A DNA stretch of 64,000 nucleotides. It comes from Dyella acidiphila (lineage in GTDB: Bacteria > Pseudomonadota > Gammaproteobacteria > Xanthomonadales > Rhodanobacteraceae). Below, piece after piece: positions 32,970 to 44,287 of this stretch. The stretch covers positions 248,001 to 312,000 of the forward strand of contig NZ_JACZZA010000005.1 of NCBI RefSeq assembly GCF_014863405.1. Direction: 5' to 3'. The notes beneath the pieces are model-generated. The model had not been told where the DNA came from, did no database searches, and worked only from the letters and a program-made list of their open reading frames with translations. Within the stretch, counting starts at the first letter, position 1; each line of letters begins with the position of its first letter. Made by a program: the position numbers and the translations under genes.

Positions 32970-34865
32970 TCACTTCTCTCCAATATCGTTGCGACGAAGC
33001 GGGACTACATTGCCCGGCTGGGCAACATCGCTCCAGCAGAAAGACGGCAGCAGGCTGGATACGCAATTTTTCAGCGTGTCCTCATCGTAGTGATGGACCG
33101 CATCGGCGGCCTTGTCCAGCTGTGCCTGCAGCAGTTCCCAGGAAACGGGGCGGTGCTGCGCCAGGAAGATCTTGTTGTGCGTGGTGGCGCTGTAGTTTTC
33201 CAGCGGATGGAACAGCTCCTCGAACAACTTTTCGCCGGAACGCAGCCCGGTGTAGACGATCGGGATCTCGGTGCCCGGCTTCTTGCCGGCAAGACGGATC
33301 ATCTGCTCGGCCAGATCGCGGATCTTCACCGGTTCGCCCATGTCCAGCGCGAAAATCTCGCCGCCCTTGCCCAGCGCCGACGCCTGCAGGATCAGCTGGG
33401 TGGCTTCCGGAATGGTCATGAAATAGCGCGAGATCTCCGGATGCGTCACCGTCACCGGGCCGCCGGCATGAATCTGCTGGCGGAACAGCGGCACCACCGA
33501 ACCGGCCGAATCCAGCACGTTGCCGAACCGCACGGTGATGAAATGGGTGCTGGAATGCGCGTTGAGGTTCTGGCACCAGATCTCGGCGATGCGCTTGCAG
33601 GCGCCCATCACGCTGGTGGGATTGACCGCTTTGTCAGTAGAGATCAGGACGAAGCATTCCACCCGCGTTTCGCTGGCCAGATCGGCCACCGTCCGCGTCG
33701 CCAGCACGTTGTTGCGCACCGCCGTGCGCAGCTGCCCTTGCAGCATCGGCACATGCTTGTACGCCGCCGCATGGAAAACCACTTGCGGCATGACATCGGT
33801 GAACAGCCTGCGCATCGCCACGCGATCGCCGGCATCGGCCAGCACGCTGTTGAGCAGCAGCTCCGGATAAGCGGCGCGCAATTCCTGCGAGATCTGGTAC
33901 AGGTTGTACTCGCACGATTCCACGATGGTGAGCGCATGCACACCCAGCCGCGCCACCTGACGGCACAGTTCCGAACCGATCGAACCGCCGCCGCCGGTGA
34001 TCAATACACGGCGGCCGGTAAGGGTTTCGCGGATGCGGGTCCAGTCCAGCTCGACCGCATCGCGGCCGAGCAGATCCTCGATCGATACTTCCTTGATCTG
34101 GTTGAACTGGGCACGCCCGGCAACCACGTCTTCGAGCTTGGGCACGGTGCGGTAGGGCAGACCGGTGCGGTCGCACAACTCCACCACCTGGCGCATTTCC
34201 CGCGCACTGGCGCCGGGCAACGCGATCAGCAGCATCTGCACGGCAGCTTCCTTGGCCACGTCCGGGAGCTGTTCCAGCGTGCCCAGCACCGGCTTGCCAT
34301 TGATGCGTGCGCCGCGCAGCGAGCGCTGGTCGTCGACAAAACCCACCACCACATAGCGGCTGTCGCGATGCAGGTCGCGCGCCAGCGCTTCGCCGGCGCG
34401 GTCCGCGCCGACAATCAATACGCGCTGGGTCTTGGCATTGGCGAACAGATCGATGCGGCTGTCTTTCCAGAAACGGTACGCAAGACGCGGCGTACCCAGG
34501 AACAAGGCCAGCACGAAGGGATATAGCAGCAGGATCGAACGGGGTACGCCGTCCAGACGTCCATACAGGAATAGCGCCACACCGATGGCCACGGTGCCGA
34601 CGATCGCCGCGCGCAGGATATTCCACAGGTCCGGCAGGCTGGCGAAGCGCCAGACGCCCTTGTAGAGACCGGTCCAGGCATACACCAGCCCCTGCACCAG
34701 CAGCACGATGGGAAACTCGAACATCCCGAACGTGACCACCAGCTGGGGATCCAGCGTATAGCGCAGTTCCTTGGCGACCCACCAGGCCAGTGCGGTGATC
34801 AGCAGGTCATGCGCGACCACTGCAATGCGAGGATGAACAACGCCGACCCACTTACGTATGGACAT
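32970..34865 (-). CDS. Membrane nucleotide-sugar 4,6-dehydratase/epimerase (WbpM/CapD/FlaA1 family)
   Basis: The 631-residue protein has four N-terminal membrane helices (about 15-125), a CoA-binding-like Rossmann domain (about 135-250) and a C-terminal extended SDR domain. The SDR domain has the loop ITGGGGSIGSELCRQ and the family-specific active site LISTDKAVNPTSVMG, in which the usual SDR tyrosine is replaced. Long family members such as WbpM convert UDP-GlcNAc to UDP-4-keto sugars for O-antigen. It overlaps the WecA-like gene by 14 bases and abuts galU. Confidence 0.93.
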   Translation of the reverse strand: MSIRKWVGVVHPRIAVVAHDLLITALAWWVAKELRYTLDPQLVVTFGMFEFPIVLLVQGLVYAWTGLYKGVWRFASLPDLWNILRAAIVGTVAIGVALFLYGRLDGVPRSILLLYPFVLALFLGTPRLAYRFWKDSRIDLFANAKTQRVLIVGADRAGEALARDLHRDSRYVVVGFVDDQRSLRGARINGKPVLGTLEQLPDVAKEAAVQMLLIALPGASAREMRQVVELCDRTGLPYRTVPKLEDVVAGRAQFNQIKEVSIEDLLGRDAVELDWTRIRETLTGRRVLITGGGGSIGSELCRQVARLGVHALTIVESCEYNLYQISQELRAAYPELLLNSVLADAGDRVAMRRLFTDVMPQVVFHAAAYKHVPMLQGQLRTAVRNNVLATRTVADLASETRVECFVLISTDKAVNPTSVMGACKRIAEIWCQNLNAHSSTHFITVRFGNVLDSAGSVVPLFRQQIHAGGPVTVTHPEISRYFMTIPEATQLILQASALGKGGEIFALDMGEPVKIRDLAEQMIRLAGKKPGTEIPIVYTGLRSGEKLFEELFHPLENYSATTHNKIFLAQHRPVSWELLQAQLDKAADAVHHYDEDTLKNCVSSLLPSFCWSDVAQPGNVVPLRRNDIGEK

Positions 34866-35898
34866 GACGAACCTTGTATCGAACTCGGCGAAGCATGCGG
34901 CGCTTGGCAATCAACCAGGCCGCCGCGGCAATCGCATAAGCGGCGATGCAGGCCATAAGCCCCATCCCTGGCCGCTCCCATGCCAGCACGGCCAACGGCG
35001 CCGCCACCAGCACATTCCACCCCAAATACCACGCAGTTCCTGTAGCGTGCGTGTAGCCCCTGCGTACAATCCATTGATAAAGATGTTCGCGATGCGCAGT
35101 GTACCAGCGGCGTCCACCCAGCATACGGCTAAGCAGAGTAAGGGTGGCATCCGACACAAAAGCTGAACTCAGTATCAAAGCAGGCCATAGCAGCGCCCCA
35201 TCGACCCGCCACAACATGGCGGTCAGGGCAAACAGCAAGAAGCCGATGCTGCCGCTGCCCACATCCCCCATGAAAATACGGGCCGGCGCACGGTTGTAGC
35301 ACCAGAATCCAAGGCAGGCCGCGGCCACGCAGGCAGCTGCACCGGCCAGGGCGGCTTGCCCGGCACACCAGGCCAGCACGGCGGCACCGCAGGCAACGAA
35401 GATGGCTTGCTGCGCCAGCAGGCCATCGATGCCGTCCATGAAATTGTGCAGGTTGATGCTCCAGGCCCCGGCCAGCACCAGCAAGGGCAGCCACCACCAA
35501 CTCAGCCCGGTGGCGATCAGCGCTGCCGAAAACAGCGCGGCCGCAAGAATTTGCACACCGAAGCGCGGCAGCGCAGGCAGCGAGCTGTGGTCATCCCACC
35601 ACCCGATCCATGCCACCAGCACCACCGCCGCCAGCAAGGTGATGACGACGTGAAGCGGCCACACCGGCTGCAGGTACAGCATGCACACCGGCACGGTGAG
35701 CAGCACGGATACGATGATGCCGATGCCACCGCCACGCGGCGTGGGAATCTTGTGCGAACGGCGCTGCCCCGGCTGGTCGTACATGCCGCGGCGATGCGCG
35801 TACGCAATGGCCGCCCGCACCACGCCCAGGGCAAGCAGGAAAGCGATCAGTGCGGCAAATGCGATCGGGGCGTAGCGAGCCGCGACAGCATCACTCAT
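34852..35898 (-). CDS. Undecaprenyl-phosphate sugar-1-phosphate transferase (WecA/WbpL family)
   Basis: The 348-residue protein has about 10-11 membrane segments and the hallmarks of the MraY/WecA family: RRSHKIPTPRGGGIGI, the acidic pair in IGWWDDHSSLP, NLHNFMDGIDGL and IFMGDVGSGSIGF. A basic, histidine-containing loop, GRRWYTAHREHLYQ, follows. It starts O-antigen or related glycan synthesis by adding a sugar phosphate to the lipid carrier. It overlaps lapB by eight bases upstream and the dehydratase gene by 14 downstream. Confidence 0.94.
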   Translation of the reverse strand: MSDAVAARYAPIAFAALIAFLLALGVVRAAIAYAHRRGMYDQPGQRRSHKIPTPRGGGIGIIVSVLLTVPVCMLYLQPVWPLHVVITLLAAVVLVAWIGWWDDHSSLPALPRFGVQILAAALFSAALIATGLSWWWLPLLVLAGAWSINLHNFMDGIDGLLAQQAIFVACGAAVLAWCAGQAALAGAAACVAAACLGFWCYNRAPARIFMGDVGSGSIGFLLFALTAMLWRVDGALLWPALILSSAFVSDATLTLLSRMLGGRRWYTAHREHLYQWIVRRGYTHATGTAWYLGWNVLVAAPLAVLAWERPGMGLMACIAAYAIAAAAWLIAKRRMLRRVRYKVRHVHT

Positions 35899-37066
35899 TG
35901 GCTACACCATGAATCGGGCGGATCGTGCTCCAGCCTTTGCAGCTGGGGCATTGCCAGTGATGCGCCTTGGTACCGAAACCGCAATGGCTGCAGCGATACA
36001 TCGCCTGCCCCTCAAGCAGCTTGTGCGTGAGATCGCGCAGGATCAGGAAATTCTCCCTGGCCTCACCTTCGATCTTGTCCATGGTGGCATCGATGAGCGC
36101 CATCAGGCCGCGCACCGAAGGACGTTGCCGCAGCTGCGAGGTAAGGAATTCGATCGCGGGTTTTTCGCCGTCGCGCTTTTCGTACAGATGGGTCAAGGCC
36201 AGCACCGGCGAGATGCCGTGGTAGCGCGCCAGGATGTCGCGCAGGAAACGCTCGGCACGTTCCATTTGTCCCGAGCGGGCATAGCTGTCCAGCAGGGGCG
36301 GCAGGATTTCCGGCACAAAAGCGATATCGGCTTCGACCGCCCGCTCGTAAATATCCACGGCCTCGGCATGCTGGCCCTCTTCCGCATGCAGGCGACCAGT
36401 GAGCATGAAGGCACGCACGCAATCAGGCTGGCAGGCAAACGCATGCTGCAGATACTCGCGCGCTTCGCCGCGTGCGCCGTGCTGGCGCGACTGCTCGGCC
36501 AGCTCGCAATAGAACTGCGCGATATTGGTGACCTCTTCCTCGCCGGTCATGGTTTCCAGGCGGCGGGCGTGCTCGATTGCCTTGTGCCAGTCGCGCTCGT
36601 GCTGATAGATCGCGATCAGGTGGCGCAGGGCCGACGGGGCGTGCGCATTCATCGCCACCAGGTCGGAAAACAATGCCTCGGCACGGTCCAGCAGACCGGC
36701 GCGCATGTAGTCCTCGCCCAGTTCCAGCAAGGCAACCGTCTTCATGCCCTCGGACAGGCCGGGCCTGGAGACCAGATGCTGATGCAGACGGATAGCTCGA
36801 TCCACTTCGCCGCGACGCCGAAAAAGGTTGCCTAACGCTAAGTGCGTTTCCACCGTGTCGCGGTTGTATTCGGCGAGCTTGAGGAACACCTCGATCGCCT
36901 TGTCCTGCTCCTCGTTGAGCAGGTAGTTCAGGCCGCGGAAGTAATCGGACGACAGTTCGCTGACTTGCGCGCCCGAGCGGCGCACGCCGGCGCGCCGCGC
37001 TGTCCACCAGCCGCTCAGGAAAGCCGCCGGTATGAGCAAGGCCAGCAGCGGATAGAGAGCACTCAT
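35891..37066 (-). CDS. lapB: Lipopolysaccharide assembly protein B
   Basis: The 391-residue protein has one N-terminal membrane anchor (about 3-21), about nine TPR-like repeats, and a C-terminal rubredoxin-type zinc knuckle with CSHCGFGTKAHHWQCPSC. LapB (YciM) regulates LpxC breakdown and so balances lipopolysaccharide against phospholipid synthesis. The start MSALYPLLALL overlaps the lapA stop by four bases (ATGA). The pairing with lapA and downstream glycan genes is usual in Xanthomonadales. Confidence 0.95.
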   Translation of the reverse strand: MSALYPLLALLIPAAFLSGWWTARRAGVRRSGAQVSELSSDYFRGLNYLLNEEQDKAIEVFLKLAEYNRDTVETHLALGNLFRRRGEVDRAIRLHQHLVSRPGLSEGMKTVALLELGEDYMRAGLLDRAEALFSDLVAMNAHAPSALRHLIAIYQHERDWHKAIEHARRLETMTGEEEVTNIAQFYCELAEQSRQHGARGEAREYLQHAFACQPDCVRAFMLTGRLHAEEGQHAEAVDIYERAVEADIAFVPEILPPLLDSYARSGQMERAERFLRDILARYHGISPVLALTHLYEKRDGEKPAIEFLTSQLRQRPSVRGLMALIDATMDKIEGEARENFLILRDLTHKLLEGQAMYRCSHCGFGTKAHHWQCPSCKGWSTIRPIHGVANE

Positions 37067-37323
37067 GGCGTCTTCGATGCCTTGGCGCCTGCCGCCTTGT
37101 CGGAGCGGCGCTTGTCGCGCCGGTGTCGGGTGGTGACGCCCAGCCAGGCCGTCAATCCGCCGAGGATCCAGCCCAGCGCCAGCGCGGCCAGCAGGGCCGC
37201 GCCCTTGGGAACCTGCACGCGCGCAAAGGCCAGGTCGTAGCCCACCAGGTCCGCATTGAGCGCCCCGAGTACCACTCCCCCGGCGATGAACAACAGCAAT
37301 AGAAGCATGACGATCAGTCGCAT
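37063..37323 (-). CDS. lapA: LapA family membrane protein (DUF1049)
   Basis: The 86-residue protein has two membrane segments (about 3-23 and 41-63) with the conserved VPKGAALLAALALGWILGGL, and a basic C-terminal tail rich in Lys and Arg. LapA works with LapB in lipopolysaccharide assembly. It begins the operon that runs to galU and is preceded by a 149-base gap to ihfB with a terminator. Confidence 0.92.
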   Translation of the reverse strand: MRLIVMLLLLLFIAGGVVLGALNADLVGYDLAFARVQVPKGAALLAALALGWILGGLTAWLGVTTRHRRDKRRSDKAAGAKASKTP

Positions 37324-37410
37324 CGCGAGACTTTAACCGATTGGCTGAATGCGGCACAGGCGGTGCTCGCAGATTGATTCAGCCTGCCTTGTTCGCACAG
37401 GCCCCAAAAA

Positions 37411-37443
37411 GAAAAGGCAGGACCAGCCCAAGGCCGCCTGCCT
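37411..37443 (-). terminator. Rho-independent terminator of ihfB
   Basis: On the minus strand AGGCAGG and CCTGCCT form the outer stem, with an inner GGC/GCC pair, followed by TTTTCTTTTTGG. It lies about 30 bases after the ihfB stop codon. Confidence 0.8.
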
Positions 37444-37472
37444 GTCGGATAAGAATTTTGGAGCGGGAAGAA

Positions 37473-37772
37473 TCAGCCTTCCTGCTGCTCCAGGTGCATA
37501 TTGACGCGCTCGCGCAGCTCCTTGCCGGGCTTGAAGTGCGGAACATGCTTGCCGGGCAAGGCCACCGCATCGCCCGTCTTGGGGTTGCGGCCCATCCGCG
37601 GCGGACGGTAATGCAAGGCAAAACTGCCAAAACCACGAACTTCAATGCGCTCGCCGGTGGCCAGCGCCTGGCTCATCTGCTCGATCACGTTTTTGACCGC
37701 CAACTCGACGTCGCTAAACGCAAGATGGGTTTGGCGCCTCGCCAGCGCCTCAATCAACTCGGATTTGGTCAT
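37473..37772 (-). CDS. ihfB: Integration host factor subunit beta
   Basis: The 99-residue protein is an IHF/HU-fold subunit. It has [37 protein letters not shown], the DNA-intercalating arm [19 protein letters not shown] and [10 protein letters not shown]. With IhfA it bends specific DNA sites. It follows rpsA, as in most proteobacteria, with a hairpin between the two (37804-37826). An in-frame upstream extension into that hairpin is not supported. Confidence 0.97.
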   Translation of the reverse strand: MTKSELIEALARRQTHLAFSDVELAVKNVIEQMSQALATGERIEVRGFGSFALHYRPPRMGRNPKTGDAVALPGKHVPHFKPGKELRERVNMHLEQQEG

Positions 37773-37803
37773 GGGTCCCCAATGTCCGTGACGTGGAACG
37801 AAA

Positions 37804-37826
37804 CGGGGCGGCGTAGCGCCGCCCCG
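37804..37826 (-). terminator. Terminator between rpsA and ihfB
   Basis: A 10-bp perfect stem CGGGGCGGCG/CGCCGCCCCG with a three-base loop is followed on the minus strand by TTTCGTTCC. It lies 14 bases after the rpsA stop codon. Confidence 0.75.
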
Positions 37827-37840
37827 TAACTGACACTCAA

Positions 37841-39514
37841 TCAATCAGCTTTGTTGAGCTGCTCTTTCAGCAGTGCACCAAGCTTGGTCGTGCCACCCGA
37901 CGCGGACGAGTATTCGGCCATGGCGTCTTGCAGCTCTTCCTCATCCTTGGCACGAATCGACAGCGCCAGCTGGCGACCCTTGCGGTCCATACCGGTGAAC
38001 TTGGCCTCGACCTTGTCGCCCACCTTCAGATGCTGCGTGGCATCTTCGATGCGCTCCTTGGCGATGTCGTTGGCGCGCAGGTAACCCTCGACGCCGTCGC
38101 CCAGATCGATCACCGCACCCTTGGCGTCCACTTCCTTCACGGTACCGTTGACGATGGTGCCGCGCGGATGGACGGCCATGAAATGACCGAACGGATCCTG
38201 CTCCATCTGCTTGATACCGAGCGAGATGCGCTCGCGCTCCGGATCCACTGCCAGCACCACGGCCTCGATCTCGTCGCCCTTCTTGAAGTTGCGTACGAGG
38301 TCTTCGCCGGAAGCCTGCCAGGAGATGTCGGACAGGTGCACCAGACCATCGATGCCGCCGTCCAGGCCGATGAAGATGCCGAAGTCGGTGATCGACTTGA
38401 TCTGACCGGACACCTTGTCGTTCTTCTTGTGCATTGCTGCGAACGCTTCCCACGGATTGGAACGCGTCTGCTTGATGCCCAGCGAGATGCGGCGACGCTC
38501 TTCATCCACGTCCAGCACCATCACTTCGGTCTCGTCGCCAACCTGCACGACCTTGGCCGGATTGACGTTCTTGTTGGTCCAATCCATTTCGGAAACGTGG
38601 ACCAGACCTTCGACGCCCGGCTCGATCTCGACGAAGCAGCCGTAATCGGTGACGTTGGAGACCTTGCCGAACAGGCGGCTGCCGACCGGGTAGCGACGCG
38701 AGATGTTCACCCACGGATCGTCGCCCAGCTGCTTCAGGCCCAGCGAAACGCGGTTGCGCTCGCGGTCGTACTTCAGCACGCGCACGTCCAGCTCGTCGCC
38801 GACGTTGACCACTTCGGACGGATGGCGCACGCGCTTCCACGCCATGTCGGTGATGTGCAGCAGGCCGTCGATGCCGCCCAGGTCCACGAACGCGCCGTAG
38901 TCGGTGAGGTTCTTGACGGTACCCTTCACCACTGCGCCTTCGGTCAGGCGTTCCAGCAGCTTCTCGCGCTCTTCGGAGAACTCGGTCTCGACGACGGCGC
39001 GGCGGCTGACCACCACGTTGTTGCGCTTGCGGTCCAGCTTGATGATCTTGAACTCGAGCGCCTTGCCTTCCAGGTACACCGGATCGCGCACCGGACGCAC
39101 GTCGACCAGCGAGCCCGGCAGGAATGCGCGGACGTCCTTGATGTCGACGGTGAAGCCACCCTTGACCTTGCCGGAGATCATGCCGGTGATGGTCTCTTCC
39201 TTGTCGAAGGCCTGCTCAAGATCGTCCCACACCATGGAACGCTTGGCCTTCTCGCGGGAGAGCTTGGTCTCGCCGAAGCCGTCTTCCAGGGCATCGAGGG
39301 CAACCTTCACCTCGTCACCCACCTGCACTTCCAACTCGCCCTTCTCGTCCTTGAACTGCTCGATCGGGACGATGCCTTCGCTCTTCAGGCCGGCGTTGAT
39401 CACGACCACGTCGTTGCGGATTTCCACAACGATGCCCGTGACGATGGCACCCGGCTTCAGCTTGGAGATGGCCTGTTGGCTCTGTTCAAACAGCTCGGCA
39501 AAACTTTCAGTCAT
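37841..39514 (-). CDS. rpsA: 30S ribosomal protein S1
   Basis: The 557-residue protein has six S1 RNA-binding domains. Examples are [41 protein letters not shown] and [20 protein letters not shown]. It helps the 30S subunit bind and unfold mRNA leaders. Length matches the family (E. coli 557). The start [11 protein letters not shown] is the standard one; the frame is open upstream for 42 codons but without a supported start. Confidence 0.98.
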   Translation of the reverse strand: MTESFAELFEQSQQAISKLKPGAIVTGIVVEIRNDVVVINAGLKSEGIVPIEQFKDEKGELEVQVGDEVKVALDALEDGFGETKLSREKAKRSMVWDDLEQAFDKEETITGMISGKVKGGFTVDIKDVRAFLPGSLVDVRPVRDPVYLEGKALEFKIIKLDRKRNNVVVSRRAVVETEFSEEREKLLERLTEGAVVKGTVKNLTDYGAFVDLGGIDGLLHITDMAWKRVRHPSEVVNVGDELDVRVLKYDRERNRVSLGLKQLGDDPWVNISRRYPVGSRLFGKVSNVTDYGCFVEIEPGVEGLVHVSEMDWTNKNVNPAKVVQVGDETEVMVLDVDEERRRISLGIKQTRSNPWEAFAAMHKKNDKVSGQIKSITDFGIFIGLDGGIDGLVHLSDISWQASGEDLVRNFKKGDEIEAVVLAVDPERERISLGIKQMEQDPFGHFMAVHPRGTIVNGTVKEVDAKGAVIDLGDGVEGYLRANDIAKERIEDATQHLKVGDKVEAKFTGMDRKGRQLALSIRAKDEEELQDAMAEYSSASGGTTKLGALLKEQLNKAD

Positions 39515-39676
39515 GTTGATTCCGTAAATAAGAAAAGGCCCTAACCCCAATGCGCGCCGTCGGATGTTTGCGCTTGGGCAGGCCCACCGGTTGTGGGTGT
39601 TGCGGGATCGCTCCCTGGCACCGTTGACCCAAAACTCCATGCCGCGGCATGAAGCACCAAAGCCGCCGCAACCGTT
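39515..39676 (-). promoter_or_regulatory. rpsA leader with a 14-base palindrome
   Basis: The 162 bases between cmk and rpsA have no gene. They hold the perfect palindrome CATGCCGCGGCATG (39638-39651), which lies just after the cmk stop and can form a hairpin in the rpsA leader RNA. S1 is known to control its own translation through leader structure in E. coli, so a similar role is possible here. Confidence 0.45.
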
Positions 39677-40357
39677 TTACGGTTTTACGACGGCCAAAAC
39701 TTTGGCGACCACGTCTTCGATCCCCATGCCGGTGGTGTCGACCAGCACTGCATCGTTGGCGGGCTTGAGCGGTGCGACGGCTCGCGAGGCATCGCGAGTG
39801 TCACGCGCTACAATTTCGCTCTGAAGGGTAGCAAGTGTAACGCTCAGCCCCTTTTCCTTCAACTGCTTATAGCGCCTTTTCGCCCTTTCGGCGGCGCTGG
39901 CCGTCAGAAACACCTTGAACGGGGCATCGGGGAAGATCACCGTGCCCATGTCGCGTCCGTCGGCCACCAGGCCGGGCGGTCGGCGGAAGCCCAACTGCAG
40001 GTCCACCAAGGCTTTTCGGACGGAAGGAATGGAGGCGATGGCGGACGCCGCGGCGCCCGCCGTCTCGGTCCTGAGCTCTTCGGTGGCATCATGCCCATTG
40101 ACGATGACCCGAGTTTCGCCATCATTAGGCGCCGCGCGGAACTGGATCCGGGTGGTCTCGGCACAGCGGGTGACCGCGTCGGCATCGGATAGATCCAGGC
40201 CGGCCGCGCCAGCCGCGTAGCCCACCGCGCGATACAGCGCGCCGGAGTCCAGCAGTCGCCAGCCAAGTTGCTCGGCAACGAGCCGGCTGATGGTGCCCTT
40301 GCCTGATCCGGACGGTCCGTCGATGGTCAGTACGGGCACGGGCGGACTTGTTTGCAT
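39677..40357 (-). CDS. cmk: Cytidylate kinase
   Basis: The 226-residue enzyme phosphorylates CMP and dCMP. The P-loop [13 protein letters not shown], the substrate-binding [10 protein letters not shown], the [16 protein letters not shown] motif and RAKRRYKQL are present. Start MQTSPPVPV follows AGGTC. A GTG six codons upstream has no ribosome-binding site. It precedes rpsA as in E. coli and many other proteobacteria. Confidence 0.97.
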   Translation of the reverse strand: MQTSPPVPVLTIDGPSGSGKGTISRLVAEQLGWRLLDSGALYRAVGYAAGAAGLDLSDADAVTRCAETTRIQFRAAPNDGETRVIVNGHDATEELRTETAGAAASAIASIPSVRKALVDLQLGFRRPPGLVADGRDMGTVIFPDAPFKVFLTASAAERAKRRYKQLKEKGLSVTLATLQSEIVARDTRDASRAVAPLKPANDAVLVDTTGMGIEDVVAKVLAVVKP

Positions 40358-40465
40358 GGACTGACCTGATGGCACGGGAAGTGCTTAGCTTAACGCGTTT
40401 ACAGGGGTTCCAAGCACATGCTTTCCAGCTCTGAATCGATCACTTTCGCAGACCAGCCGCACGCC

Positions 40466-40723
40466 ATGAATGATCTCCAACGCGAGTTCGAGCAAGCCGC
40501 CGGGGACATCAAGCGACTGGGCGAACGCCCCGACAACGACACCCTGCTGCGGCTCTACGCGCTCTACAAACAAGGCAACTGCGGCGACGTGCACGGCTGC
40601 GATCCCGGCTTCTTCGATTTCATCGGCACCGCCAAGAAAGAAGCCTGGACGCTGCTCAAGGGCATGTCCGAGGCCGAAGCCCAGCGCCAATACATTGCCC
40701 TGGTACGACAATTGCTCCCTTGA
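40466..40723 (+). CDS. Acyl-CoA-binding protein
   Basis: The 85-residue protein is a complete four-helix acyl-CoA-binding domain. It has LQREFEQAAGDIKRL, the conserved LLRLYALYKQGNCGDV, and KKEAWTLLKGMSEAEAQRQY, which supplies the CoA and acyl contacts. It keeps long acyl-CoA esters soluble and delivers them to enzymes. Such proteins occur in a minority of bacteria. Start MNDLQREFEQ matches relatives in Xanthomonadales; a codon at 40418 would add a poorly conserved 16 residues. FadH follows 81 bases later. Confidence 0.92.
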   Translation: MNDLQREFEQAAGDIKRLGERPDNDTLLRLYALYKQGNCGDVHGCDPGFFDFIGTAKKEAWTLLKGMSEAEAQRQYIALVRQLLP

Positions 40724-40792
40724 GCGCCACCTGCCCCGCCCCGACCACTTGCGCCCAAAGCGCATAGCAGGCACATTCATACGATCGTTTGA

Positions 40793-42823
<2,031 letters not shown>

Positions 42824-43014
42824 CACAGCGTCGTAAGTCGTTATCAGGGAAGCAAAAAAGGAAGCGCCCCGCCAGCGACGCGTCGGTATTGGCTCTGGGG
42901 AGGGATGCCGAATACCGCGGGGGTAGCGTCGCTGCGGGGCGAGGGTCAGCGGCACTCGGGGGGAGGGGGTCAGTGCCGCGACAGGGACTATATTATGATC
43001 GACGCGATACAGAA

Positions 43015-43030
43015 TCAAATATATATTTGA
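43015..43030. promoter_or_regulatory. Perfect 16-base palindrome before the LysR gene
   Basis: TCAAATATATATTTGA lies 26 bases before the LysR start codon and contains the T-N11-A pattern used by LysR-type regulators. It is a candidate autoregulatory site. The rest of 42824-43055 is GC-rich and shows no gene. Confidence 0.6.
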
Positions 43031-43055
43031 GGCCCCATTTATACGAAAGTCATAT

Positions 43056-43967
43056 ATGTTTGATTTTCGCCAACTCCGCTATTTCATCGCCGTCGCCGAG
43101 GAATTGAGCTTCACCCGCGCGGCCCAGCGGCTGCATTTGTCGCAGCCGCCGCTTTCCCAGCAAATCCAGGCGCTGGAACACGACCTGGGCATCCGCCTGC
43201 TGGATCGCGACAAGCGCAACGTCACCCTCACCGAACCGGGCAAACTGTTCCTGGAACATGCCCGGCAGATCCTGGCCATGGCCGATGACGCCCGCACCCA
43301 GGTGGCGGAAGCCGCGGCCGGCTATAGCGGTCATCTGCGGCTGGCCTATACGGTGTCGGTGTCCTTTCACCCCGCCCTGCCGCAGATCCTGATCCGGATG
43401 GGACAGAACGCGCCCAACGTGCGGATGTGGCTGAGCGAGATGTATACCGAGCCCCAGTTCTCGGCCATCCGACTGGGCCAGTTGGACGTCGGCCTGGTCC
43501 GCGATGTCCCCAGCCATGAAGACGATGCGCGCGCCCTGCGGCTGGATGTGATCGACCGCGAGCCGCTGCTGCTGGCCCTGCCCTCCGGCCATCGCCTGGC
43601 CGGCCGCGAGCAGCTGGAACTTGCCGAGGTGGCGGGCGAGCCGTTTGTGATCCAGCCGCGCGAGCTGGCGGCAACCTTGTACGACCGCCTGGTGCGGCTG
43701 GCCGCCAAAGCAGGATTCCATCCGGTGGTGCGGCAGCAGGCCCAGCAGCTCAACGGCCTGCTGGCCTTGGTCGCGGCGGGCATCGGCATGGCCCTGGTCC
43801 CGGCCAGCATGCAGGTGGTCAAGCTGGCCGGGGTAAGCTATGTGCCGTTGGCCGACCCGGATGCGTACCTGCTGCTGGCCGTCGCCAGCCGAGCCGAAAA
43901 TCCTTCGCCGGTGGTCACGCAATTCCTCGAGACGGTCGCCGATACCAAGACCACCCTGGGCTTGTGA
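43056..43967 (+). CDS. LysR family transcriptional regulator
   Basis: The 303-residue protein has the LysR winged helix at the N-terminus (RQLRYFIAVAEELSFTRAAQ, then LSQPPLSQQIQALEHDLGIRL), a linker helix and a type II periplasmic-binding-like effector domain (about 90-300). The build resembles BenM/CatM-type regulators, but the effector is unknown. No gene lies divergent within 200 bases except fadH's 3' end, so its targets may be distant. Its stop codon overlaps the -35 box of the L36 promoter. Confidence 0.93.
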   Translation: MFDFRQLRYFIAVAEELSFTRAAQRLHLSQPPLSQQIQALEHDLGIRLLDRDKRNVTLTEPGKLFLEHARQILAMADDARTQVAEAAAGYSGHLRLAYTVSVSFHPALPQILIRMGQNAPNVRMWLSEMYTEPQFSAIRLGQLDVGLVRDVPSHEDDARALRLDVIDREPLLLALPSGHRLAGREQLELAEVAGEPFVIQPRELAATLYDRLVRLAAKAGFHPVVRQQAQQLNGLLALVAAGIGMALVPASMQVVKLAGVSYVPLADPDAYLLLAVASRAENPSPVVTQFLETVADTKTTLGL

Positions 43968-43990
43968 TAAGCGGATCAAATAGTTATACT
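43962..43990 (+). promoter_or_regulatory. Sigma70 promoter of the alternative L36 gene
   Basis: TTGTGA (43962-43967) and TATACT (43985-43990) are 17 bases apart. The -35 box is formed by the last codons of the LysR gene. The leader is about 35 bases. Confidence 0.65.
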
Positions 43991-44030
43991 TGCGCGCTGT
44001 CTTTGACCCATCTTGTTCCAGGAGCCTGCC

Positions 44031-44156
44031 GTGAAGGTGCTTTCCTCTTTGAAGTCCGCCAAGCAGCGGCACCGTGACTGCAAGGTTGTGCGCCGTCGCG
44101 GCAAAGTGTTCGTGATCTGCAAGAGCAACCCGCGCTTCAAGGCGCGCCAGCGTTGA
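44031..44156 (+). CDS. ykgO: 50S ribosomal protein L36, alternative (type B)
   Basis: This 41-residue gene starts with GTG after AGGAG. The product [20 protein letters not shown] and the following [16 protein letters not shown] match the YkgO/type B L36 family. It keeps only two of the four cysteines of the zinc-binding form, so it should not need zinc. In other bacteria such paralogs replace L36 when zinc is scarce. It has its own promoter (43962-43990) and terminator (44176-44202). Confidence 0.93.
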   Translation: MKVLSSLKSAKQRHRDCKVVRRRGKVFVICKSNPRFKARQR

Positions 44157-44175
44157 TCTGCATCGCGAATGCCTG

Positions 44176-44202
44176 AAAAAGCCGCTGAAAAGCGGCTTTT
44201 TT
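44176..44202 (+). terminator. Rho-independent terminator of ykgO
   Basis: AAAAAGCCGCT and AGCGGCTTTTT form an 11-bp stem with a GAAA tetraloop, ending in a run of T residues. Confidence 0.93.
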
Positions 44203-44287
44203 ATTGCCCAATTTTCAGGCTGCTTGCTTGCCGGCGGCTTCTGGTCTAAATGGACACCCAGCAGCTTCCCGCAGCCCGGGGTGGGCC

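Noticed and set aside
43981-44000. Possible Zur box before the L36 gene
   Set aside because: Only the half-site GTTATA is seen, with no matching second half; not enough to call an operator.
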